This document shows, piece after piece, positions 40,837 through 47,718 of a stretch of DNA of 58,853 nt (position 1 is the stretch's first letter; each line of letters starts with the position of its first letter). Location: the NCBI RefSeq assembly GCF_015690345.1, contig NZ_JADPUN010000032.1, forward strand, positions 1-58,853, in the 5' to 3' direction. Source of the stretch: Plantactinospora alkalitolerans. GTDB lineage: Bacteria; Actinomycetota; Actinomycetes; Mycobacteriales; Micromonosporaceae. Made by a program: the position numbers and the translations under genes. Below the pieces are notes generated by a model, which did no database searches, was not told the origin of the DNA, and worked only from the letters and a program-made list of their open reading frames with translations.

Positions 40837-42342
40837 ATGCTGATCGCCCACGACCTCGGCACCACCGGCGACAAGGCATCGTTGCACGCCGACAACGGCG
40901 CCCTGGTCGGCTCGGTCACCGTGACCTATCCGACCCGGTACGCCCCGGGCGGGATCGCCGAACAGGATCCGGACGACTGGTGGCGGGCGCTGACCGAGGC
41001 GACCCGGGAACTCCTGGCCCGGCACGACGTCGACGCCGGGGAGGTCCGGGGGCTGGCGATCTCGGGACAGATGATGGGTGCGGTGCTGCTCGACGCGGCG
41101 TACCGGCCGGTCCGACCGGCGATCATCTGGGCCGATACCCGCAGCGGTGAGCAGTGTGCGCAGTTGGTGGGGCGGATCGGCGCCGAGCGGGCGTACACGC
41201 TGTTGGGGCATCGGCTGAACCCGACGTACTCGATCACGAAAGTGATGTGGGTACGGGACCACGAGCCGGAGATCTTCGCGAAGGTACGACACGTCTGCCT
41301 CGCCAAGGACTACGCGGTGTTCCGGCTCACCGGCCGGCTCGCCACCGACCCGTCCGACGCCTCCTCCACGAACGCGTACGACCAGGAGCGGGGGACCTGG
41401 TCGGACGTGGTGCTCGGCGCGGCCGGGCTGGATCCGGCGCTCCTGCCGGAGATCGTCCCCGCCACCGCCGTCGTCGGCACGCTGATCTCGGCGGCGGCGG
41501 GGGCCACCGGGCTACGCACCGGCACTCCGATCGTGATGGGCGGCGGCGACGGTCCACTGGCGGCGGTCGGGGCCGGTGTGGTGTCGCCGGCCGACGGCGC
41601 GTACTGCTATCTCGGCTCCTCGTCCTGGGTCTCGGTGGCCGCTCCGCGCCCCCTGCACGATCCCGCGATGCGCACGATGACCTTCGACCACGTGGTACCC
41701 GGGCACTACGTGCCGACCGCGACGATGCAGGCCGGCGGCGCCTCGCTGGAGTGGATCGCCGACGTGCTGGAGCCGGGCGGGGACGGGGACCGGTTCGGCC
41801 GACTGGTCGAGGCGGCCGACACCGCCGACGCGTCCAGCGACGGCCTGTACTTCCTGCCGCATCTGCTCGGCGAGCGGTCGCCGTACTGGAATCCGGACGC
41901 GGCCGGGGCGTTCGTCGGGATCCGCCGGCACCACGACCGGCCGCACCTGGTCCGGGCCGTGCTGGAGGGGGTCGCGTTCAACCTGCTGACCTGTGTCGAC
42001 GCGTTCCGGGAGCACGGTGCGCCGGTGGACCGGGTGGACGCGATCGGCGGTGGTGCGGCGAGCGACGTCTGGCTGCGGATCCTCGCCGACGTCTGGGGCT
42101 GCCCGGTACGCCGACGCTCCATCGTGGAGGAGGCGAACAGCCTCGGTGCGGCGGTCACCGCGGCGGTCGGGCTCGGCCTGGTCGACGACTTCGGTGTCGC
42201 CCGGGAACTGTCCGAGGTCACCGCCGAGTTCACGCCCGACCCGGAGCGGCACGCCGCCTACCGGGCGCGGCACGCGGTCTTCCTCGACGCGTACCGGAGG
42301 TTGGAGCCCTGGTTCGAGGGGCGGGGCGGGGGGTCGGCATGA
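40837..42342 (+). CDS. FGGY-family carbohydrate kinase
   Basis: Phosphorylates the imported sugar or polyol with ATP; 501 residues. N-terminal domain begins AHDLGTTGDKASL with the phosphate-binding GTTGDK in place of the common GTTS; EQDPDDWWRAL, GLAISGQMMGAVLLDA and AIIWADTRSGEQC follow. In the C-terminal ATPase domain, PHLLGERSPYWNPDAAGAFVG and the phosphate loop AIGGGAASDVWLRILADVWG are typical, with the catalytic Asp expected in GGGDGPL. Overall closest to xylulokinase-like members by eye. The substrate is unknown. ATG 40837 is chosen as the only start giving the family N-terminus. Confidence 0.93.
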   Translation: MLIAHDLGTTGDKASLHADNGALVGSVTVTYPTRYAPGGIAEQDPDDWWRALTEATRELLARHDVDAGEVRGLAISGQMMGAVLLDAAYRPVRPAIIWADTRSGEQCAQLVGRIGAERAYTLLGHRLNPTYSITKVMWVRDHEPEIFAKVRHVCLAKDYAVFRLTGRLATDPSDASSTNAYDQERGTWSDVVLGAAGLDPALLPEIVPATAVVGTLISAAAGATGLRTGTPIVMGGGDGPLAAVGAGVVSPADGAYCYLGSSSWVSVAAPRPLHDPAMRTMTFDHVVPGHYVPTATMQAGGASLEWIADVLEPGGDGDRFGRLVEAADTADASSDGLYFLPHLLGERSPYWNPDAAGAFVGIRRHHDRPHLVRAVLEGVAFNLLTCVDAFREHGAPVDRVDAIGGGAASDVWLRILADVWGCPVRRRSIVEEANSLGAAVTAAVGLGLVDDFGVARELSEVTAEFTPDPERHAAYRARHAVFLDAYRRLEPWFEGRGGGSA

Positions 42343-43310
42343 GCGAGCGCAGTGTGCTCGTCACGTCGCGATCGTTCTCGTCCGGCTCCCGGGACCTGCT
42401 CGGCGAGCTGGCGGCGGCCGGTCTGACGGTCGTACGCGGTCCCGCCGACCACCGGCTCGATGCGCTCCGCCCGCTGCTCGCCGGCACCGTCGGCTGGATC
42501 GCCGGCACCGGTCCGGTGACCGAGGCGCACCTGTCCGCCGCGCCCCGGCTGACGGTGCTGGCCCGGCACGGCGTCGGTGTCGACGCGGTGGACCTGGAAG
42601 CGGCGGCGGCGCGCGGCGTCGTCGTTACCAACACACCGGGGGCGAACACCGAGGCGGTCGCCGACCTCACCATCGGGCTGCTGCTCGCCGCGTTGCGTGG
42701 TATCCCGGCCGGGGACCGGCGGGTCCGGTCCGGTAGCTGGACCGTCGCGCGGGGCCGGGAACTCGGCGTACTGACCATCGGGATCGTCGGCTTCGGCCGG
42801 ATCGGCCGCGCGGTCGGGCGCCGGCTGCGCGGGTTCGGTGCCACTGTCCTGGCGTACGACCCGATGCTGGACGCCGACGCGATCCGGGCGGCGGGCGCCG
42901 AACCGGCGGACCTGGCCGACCTGCCGGCCCGCTGTACGGCGGTCTCGCTGCACGCGCCCGGAGGTGGCCGGCCGCTGGTCGACGCCGACTGGCTGGCGGG
43001 TGCCCGGGACGGCCTGGTCCTGGTCAACAGCGCCCGCGCTGACCTGGTCGACGAACCGGCCCTCGCCGCCGCACTGCGCGCCGGTACCGTCGCCGGGTAC
43101 GCCGCCGACACGCTCGACACGGAGTCGACCGGCGGCACTTCGCCACTGCTCGCCGAGGACCTGGCCGACCGGGTCGTGGTCACCCCTCATCTCGGGGCGC
43201 AGACTGTGGAGGCGATCGACCGGATGGGCTCGCTCGCCGTGGCCGACCTGCTCGCCGTGCTCGACGGCGGCAGTCCGGCTCATCCAGTTCCGGTAGGGGG
43301 TGCCAGATGA
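42339..43310 (+). CDS. D-2-hydroxyacid dehydrogenase (PGDH-like)
   Basis: NAD-dependent dehydrogenase of 323 residues, start ATG 42339 overlapping the kinase stop (ATGA). Landmarks: VLARHGVGVDAVDLEAAAARGV, NTPGANTEAVADLTIGLLLA, the dinucleotide fold GIVGFGRIGRAVG, catalytic Arg in VLVNSARADLVDEPAL and His in VVVTPHLGAQTVEAIDRM. It probably oxidises a 2-hydroxy sugar acid or reduces the corresponding 2-keto acid of the pathway. A 25-base repeat begins at its end. Confidence 0.93.
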   Translation: MSERSVLVTSRSFSSGSRDLLGELAAAGLTVVRGPADHRLDALRPLLAGTVGWIAGTGPVTEAHLSAAPRLTVLARHGVGVDAVDLEAAAARGVVVTNTPGANTEAVADLTIGLLLAALRGIPAGDRRVRSGSWTVARGRELGVLTIGIVGFGRIGRAVGRRLRGFGATVLAYDPMLDADAIRAAGAEPADLADLPARCTAVSLHAPGGGRPLVDADWLAGARDGLVLVNSARADLVDEPALAAALRAGTVAGYAADTLDTESTGGTSPLLAEDLADRVVVTPHLGAQTVEAIDRMGSLAVADLLAVLDGGSPAHPVPVGGAR

Positions 43311-43358
43311 GCGGCCGGCATCGCGTAGGAGGAGCCAGATGAGCGGCCGGCATCGCGT
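43302..43358 (+). repeat. 25-bp direct duplication at a gene junction
   Basis: The 25 bases at 43302-43326 (GCCAGATGAGCGGCC to CATCGCGT) recur exactly at 43334-43358, a 32-base period. The first copy holds the previous stop codon and a decoy ATG (43307) that opens a frame of only 11 codons. The second copy holds the real start (43339) and RBS AGGAGGAG. It is a recent tandem duplication. Confidence 0.95.
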
Positions 43359-44313
43359 GGACCGACGGCCGGAGGCGGGTGGGACGGTGGACCGGGCCGG
43401 CTACATGGGGTTCGTCGGGGTCACCACCGGCAGCTCGTCGATCAACCAGGTCTTTCCGAGCTGGGCCGAGATCCTCGGACTGCCGACCGACCGACTGGTC
43501 GGGCACGACCTGCCGTTGAACGCGGACGACGAGCGGTACCGCGATCTCGTACGGCAGATCCGGGACGACCCGGCACACCTGGGCGCGCTGGTGACGACGC
43601 ACAAACTCCGGCTCTACGATGCGGCGCACGACCTGTTCGACGAGGTGGACGACTTCGCCCGGCTCTGCGGCGAGATCTCCAGCATCTCGAAGCGGGGCGA
43701 CAAGCTGCTGGCGCACGCCAAGGACCCGCTGACCGCCGGCCTCGCCGCCGAGGAGTTCCTGCCCGAGGACCACTTCGCGGCAACCGGTGCCGAGGTCGTC
43801 TGCCTCGGCGCGGGCGGCGCCGGCACCGCCCTGGTCTGGTACCTGAGCCAGCGGGAGGACCGGCCGGGCAAAATCGTCTGCACGGACACCGATCCGGGGC
43901 GGCTCGCCCACCTTCGAGCCGTCGCCGAGCGGGGCGGCGTACCAGCCGACCTCGTCGAGTACGTGCCGGCGACTCCGGCCGATCCACGGGCCGTCCACGA
44001 CCTGCTCCGCGCGGCGCCGGACTGGAGTCTGGTGGTCAACGCGACCGGGCTCGGCAAGGACCGGCCCGGCTCGCCACTGCCGCCCGGGGCCCGGCTGCCC
44101 CGGCAGGGCTACGTCTGGGAGTTCAACTACCGGGGCAGCCTGGAGTTCCTGCACCAGGCCCGAGCCCAGGCCGCCGAGCGTGGCCTGACCGTGGTCGACG
44201 GATGGCGGTACTTCATCCACGGCTGGAGCCAGGCGATCGCCGAGATCTTCGACGTACCGATGGATCCGACGACGGTGCAGCGGCTGTCGGCGGCGGCCGA
44301 GGCGGTGCGGTGA
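43339..44313 (+). CDS. Shikimate dehydrogenase-like oxidoreductase
   Basis: AroE-fold NAD(P)-dependent dehydrogenase of 324 residues, start ATG 43339 with AGGAGGAG upstream. An N-terminal substrate domain (GFVGVTTGSSSINQVFPSWAEILG, ALVTTHKLRLYDAAHDLFDEVD with the likely catalytic Lys and Asp) precedes a Rossmann domain (VVCLGAGGAGTALVWYL, VVNATGLGKDRPGSPLP). It is longer than biosynthetic AroE and lies in a sugar-uptake operon, so its substrate is a pathway intermediate rather than shikimate itself. Its stop overlaps the next start (GTGA). Confidence 0.85.
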   Translation: MSGRHRVDRRPEAGGTVDRAGYMGFVGVTTGSSSINQVFPSWAEILGLPTDRLVGHDLPLNADDERYRDLVRQIRDDPAHLGALVTTHKLRLYDAAHDLFDEVDDFARLCGEISSISKRGDKLLAHAKDPLTAGLAAEEFLPEDHFAATGAEVVCLGAGGAGTALVWYLSQREDRPGKIVCTDTDPGRLAHLRAVAERGGVPADLVEYVPATPADPRAVHDLLRAAPDWSLVVNATGLGKDRPGSPLPPGARLPRQGYVWEFNYRGSLEFLHQARAQAAERGLTVVDGWRYFIHGWSQAIAEIFDVPMDPTTVQRLSAAAEAVR

Positions 44314-45425
44314 GCGAGGCCGGTCCGGTGACCTTCGTCCGGACCGTGCTCGGCGACGTGCCGCCGTCCGTTCTCGGACCGACCGACTATCACGAGCACC
44401 TGTTCCAGGTCAGCCCGCTGCTGCCGGGGGACGAACTGGACGACGAGCCGGCGAGCCGGGCCGAGACGGCGTCGCTGTTCGACGCCGGTATCACCGGGAT
44501 GGTGGAGGCGACCCCGGTCGGGCTCGGCCGTGACCCGGCGGCGGTCGCCCGGATCAGCGCGGCGACCGGGATGCGGGTGGTGGCGACGACCGGCGCACAC
44601 CGGGCCGCGCACTACGCCGCCGGTCATCCGCTGCTCTCCTGGTCGGAGGCACAGCTCGCGGCGCGGTTCCTTGCCGACCTGGTCGACGGGTGCCCGGCCC
44701 GCGACGTCGGTGCCGGGCCGTCCGTCGGTGACGGTGGCAGCGGTACGGCGATTGCGCTGGATCCGTCGGGTCGGCCGGTACGGGCCGGGCTGTTGAAGGC
44801 GGGACTTGGGTACTGGTCGATCGGTCCATTCGAGCGTCGGGTGCTGGGTGCGGTGGCCGCCGCGCATCGTTCGACCGGTGCTCCGGTGATGGTGCACCTG
44901 GAACACGGCAGCGCCGGCCACGAGGTTCTCGACCTGCTGGGCGGTGACGGGGTGGATCCGGGTCGGGTCGTGCTCGCCCACGCCGACCGTAATCCCGACC
45001 CGGGGCTGCACGTGGAACTCGCCCAGCGGGGCGCGTACCTGGGTTATGACGGGATGGCGCGGCACCGGGATCGGCCGGACAGCGCGCTGATCGAGCTGAT
45101 CGAGGCGGTGTGCGGGCGGGGGATGACCGATCATCTGCTGCTCGGTGGTGACGTCGCCCGCCGCAGCCGGTACGTCGCGTACGGCGGGATGCCGGGGATG
45201 GCGTACCTGCCCAACCGCTTCCTGCCCCGACTGCGTACGCACCTCGGCCCAGACGTCGTACGCCGGATCCTGGTTGACACGCCGGCCCGGGTACTCACCT
45301 GGGGCACCAGCGGCCGACCGTCGTATTCAACGGCTCGTGGTTCGGACCGGCCCGTTGTGCTCAAGCCGGACACCAGTCGACCGTCACTCGCAAGCGGAGG
45401 TGACGGTCGACGGAGTCAGCGCTGA
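44310..45425 (+). CDS. Phosphotriesterase-family hydrolase (probable lactonase)
   Basis: Binuclear metal amidohydrolase of 371 residues from GTG 44310, which overlaps the previous stop. The full ligand set is visible: His28 and His30 in DYHEHLF, bridging Lys163 in GLLKAGLGYW, His196 in VMVHLEHG, His224 in VLAHADRNP and Asp281 in LLGGDVARR. Relatives in sugar operons hydrolyse lactones or phosphorylated lactones. The family fold should end near RILVDTPARVLTWG (about residue 332). The remaining 39 or so residues are Ser/Arg-rich low complexity and run over an inverted repeat. The tail is probably a chance extension where the island joins. Confidence 0.9.
   Translation: MSEAGPVTFVRTVLGDVPPSVLGPTDYHEHLFQVSPLLPGDELDDEPASRAETASLFDAGITGMVEATPVGLGRDPAAVARISAATGMRVVATTGAHRAAHYAAGHPLLSWSEAQLAARFLADLVDGCPARDVGAGPSVGDGGSGTAIALDPSGRPVRAGLLKAGLGYWSIGPFERRVLGAVAAAHRSTGAPVMVHLEHGSAGHEVLDLLGGDGVDPGRVVLAHADRNPDPGLHVELAQRGAYLGYDGMARHRDRPDSALIELIEAVCGRGMTDHLLLGGDVARRSRYVAYGGMPGMAYLPNRFLPRLRTHLGPDVVRRILVDTPARVLTWGTSGRPSYSTARGSDRPVVLKPDTSRPSLASGGDGRRSQR
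45376..45411. terminator. Inverted repeat at the 3' end of the catabolic operon
   Basis: GTCGACCGTCAC (45376-45387) and GTGACGGTCGAC (45400-45411) are perfect 12-bp arms around a 12-base loop. It lies inside the low-complexity tail of the phosphotriesterase gene, at the edge of the composition change. It may be the operon terminator or the end of an inserted element. Confidence 0.55.
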
Positions 45426-45650
45426 ACCCGCTCAGTATTCGAGCCAGAACTCGCCCGGACCTCGACGGTCGGAATCGGGGTGCCGCCGTCCCATCCGCCG
45501 CCGCCGGAACGGCACTCGGCCTTGGACATGAGTGGGTAGGCCATCTCCTCGGTGTAGCCGTCGAGTCGGCTTTCGTAATCGCGGGCCAAGCGGCGGTGGT
45601 AAGTGGCCCGGTTCCAGCACGTTTCTGATGGTCGATCTTTGCTCGGCGAC
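45416..45650 (-). pseudogene. Possible transposase remnant (IS5-like C-terminus)
   Basis: On the minus strand a frame ending at 45416 reads CWNRATYHRRLARDYESRL and continues to TEEMAYPLMSKAE. The YHRRLARDYE block resembles the RHRRLARDYE stretch near the C-terminus of many actinobacterial IS5-type transposases. No start codon, DDE residues or terminal repeats accompany it, so it would be a decayed fragment. The resemblance is by memory and short. Confidence 0.35.
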
Positions 45651-45817
45651 GATGAATAATTTGATCCACGCTGCCGCCCGACGTTGGCGGTGGCGATGTC
45701 GGCAAGGCGGCAGCCGAAGTGGCGGGGATGGCCCGTGCTGGTTATCGACGATCTCGTGCCTAAATGTCGATGTCAGTATAAAGGCAGATATCACGGCCGA
45801 TCGGTGATGCGTGCCGC
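45426..45817. other. Left margin of the low-G+C island
   Basis: Apart from the possible transposase fragment, this 392-base stretch holds no supported gene. Composition falls visibly between about 45590 and 45800 (for example GATGAATAATTTGATCC and GTCAGTATAAAGG), marking the left edge of the foreign segment and the likely promoter of the radical SAM gene. Confidence 0.5.
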
Positions 45818-47680
45818 ATGCGAGCATTTCGGCGGAACGGCAAGCCGGCAGCGGATAGAGCGTGGCTCCTGTACACTCCCAATATGCCGGCGCAACACGC
45901 TCCGACGAGCCAAGAGGGTGACCCTGACGGTGTTCCCGAGCCGCTGAGAGCCAGAGTCGTATTGGTCGCCCTATTCTCGGAGAGGTACCCTGCAATCGGC
46001 GAGAGCCACGGAATATCGGCCATCGCCGGCGCGGCCCGCAGCAGGCTGGGTAATCGGCTTCAGAGCTTGACTCTGATCGATAAGGTTATGACCGGAGTCG
46101 AAGACTGCTCCGACGCCGTAGATGCCATCCGCTCCGCAAATGCGAACGTGCTTGGGATATCCCTTCAGTACGGCACATATTCCGTTCTGAAACGCGAGTT
46201 GCCCCAAATGCGGGCGGCGATCATCGGTGGGCGGTCTCTTGTCATCTTCGGAGGGCCGCTCGCATCCTACCTCGGCAACGAGCTTCTCCAAGAAATAGAC
46301 TCCGAATCCATCATCGTGGAAGGCGAGGGTGACGCCGCTTTTCCCAAGCTCGTGACGGCGTGGCTTGACGACGCACCTCTTGACAATATCGAAAACACAC
46401 GACTCCTCGGCACGAGGGGCCAGGCAGTTGCGGGAAGGCGTGCACTTGGCGACCTTCAGGCGGCAGAACCACCCTTCCGAAATCATGTGCGCGAGATTGC
46501 TCAACATGGCGGTCAGATTTTCATCGAATCCAGTCGAGGCTGCTCCTGGGCAGCGTGCACGTTTTGCCTGAGAGGACTCACGGACGTCAAAGGTCGTCCA
46601 AACGAGTATCGGCGATTCTCGCAGGCGCGGGTGTTCTCAGATATCCGAACCCTACGCAATTCTGGTATAACGACAGTGACATTCGCGGACGAGGACTTCC
46701 TGGGCGGATCCCTCGACTCGGTAGCGCCATTCATCCTCGGCCTGACTTCCTTCCTGCGCGAAACCTCCCCCGAGTTCGTCTTCGACGTCAGTATGACAAT
46801 CGACTCGGTCCTTGGACTACGAGATAGTCCAGATGAAGCTCTCTTGAGACAGGATCTCCTTGGCCGTCTCAAGGAGGCAGGGCTGCGGAAGGTATTTCTG
46901 GGGATCGAGTCTGGCAGTGTTACACAATTGCGACGTTATGCGAAGGGGCACCGCCCCGAGAACTGCGCGGCCGCCGTGCGCCGCCTCCGCGAAATTGGAG
47001 TCGTCGTCGAAGTCGGCTTCATCATGTTCGACCCATTGTGTAGTCTGACCGAGATCGAGCAAAATCTTTGCTTCCTCCGAACTGAGAATCTTGTGGCGAG
47101 CGTATCTGCCTTGACGAACGAGATGCGGCTGCAGCATGGATCCACGTACATGAGATTACTTGAACGTGAAGAGAGCAGGCTAGGTCAACTCATCTACACC
47201 CGCCAGCTCGATCGGGATACGCTGTCCTACCAGTACCGCTACGTCGACCCTCGGGTTCGGGAATTGACAGACACCCTGCGGAGATCGCAAAGCCAGGCGC
47301 GAGATCTCGTTTACCCGCTTAAGGCGCTGACCCGGTATGGAGATCGTGGAGCGCTAGCTGACGCTGCTAATGATGTTCGGGAAATCCTTGCGAACGTCCG
47401 ACAAGCACAGTTCAACGGCCTTAAAGCTTCAGTCGACCGCCTATTGTCGGGCGAGGACTGCGCGGAGGTCTACTCGCAGCATCTCGTGCCGGCTCTAGAA
47501 AAAGCGGCGTCCGAACTCCTCGATACTGTGTCGCAATTCGGACGATCTGCGGCCGAGCACCCCGTCGTTCTCCGGGTGGTCGAGGCGGGACGGAAAGTCC
47601 GAGCTGGATCTCTTCGTACGCCAATCACCTCTCAACGAACCACCTCACGCATGACGGAGATCGATGCCTGCGATTTCTAG
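45818..47680 (+). CDS. Radical SAM protein with B12-binding-like N-terminal domain
   Basis: Radical S-adenosylmethionine enzyme, 620 residues from ATG 45818 (598 if the ATG at 45884 is used). Residues 45-185 form a Rossmann-like domain as in B12-binding radical SAM proteins (VLVALFSERYPAIG, LGISLQYGTYS, LVIFGGPLAS, EGEGDAAFPKLV), without the DxHxxG cobalamin motif. The [4Fe-4S] motif is Cys242-x4-Cys247-x2-Cys250 in SSRGCSWAACTFC. The TIM barrel follows with FADEDFLGG and VFLGIESGS. A long helical C-terminal region (about 430-620) matches nothing I know. Substrate unknown. Low G+C and relaxed codon use mark it as acquired; it lies 38 bases before the TIR-STAND gene. Confidence 0.88.
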   Translation: MRAFRRNGKPAADRAWLLYTPNMPAQHAPTSQEGDPDGVPEPLRARVVLVALFSERYPAIGESHGISAIAGAARSRLGNRLQSLTLIDKVMTGVEDCSDAVDAIRSANANVLGISLQYGTYSVLKRELPQMRAAIIGGRSLVIFGGPLASYLGNELLQEIDSESIIVEGEGDAAFPKLVTAWLDDAPLDNIENTRLLGTRGQAVAGRRALGDLQAAEPPFRNHVREIAQHGGQIFIESSRGCSWAACTFCLRGLTDVKGRPNEYRRFSQARVFSDIRTLRNSGITTVTFADEDFLGGSLDSVAPFILGLTSFLRETSPEFVFDVSMTIDSVLGLRDSPDEALLRQDLLGRLKEAGLRKVFLGIESGSVTQLRRYAKGHRPENCAAAVRRLREIGVVVEVGFIMFDPLCSLTEIEQNLCFLRTENLVASVSALTNEMRLQHGSTYMRLLEREESRLGQLIYTRQLDRDTLSYQYRYVDPRVRELTDTLRRSQSQARDLVYPLKALTRYGDRGALADAANDVREILANVRQAQFNGLKASVDRLLSGEDCAEVYSQHLVPALEKAASELLDTVSQFGRSAAEHPVVLRVVEAGRKVRAGSLRTPITSQRTTSRMTEIDACDF

Positions 47681-47718
47681 ACCGCCACGCGATCCGCCAA
47701 GAAAGAAATAGAAATGAC

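Noticed and set aside
41154-42338. Long frame that would extend the 2-hydroxyacid dehydrogenase upstream through the kinase gene
   Set aside because: Out-of-frame reading of the kinase gene; the dehydrogenase begins at ATG 42339 with an ATGA overlap.
45818-47680. Radical SAM protein as a prokaryotic viperin
   Set aside because: Viperins are about 300-400 residues without a B12-type N-domain and carry a C-x3-C-x2-C motif in a different context; this protein is 620 residues with C-x4-C-x2-C.
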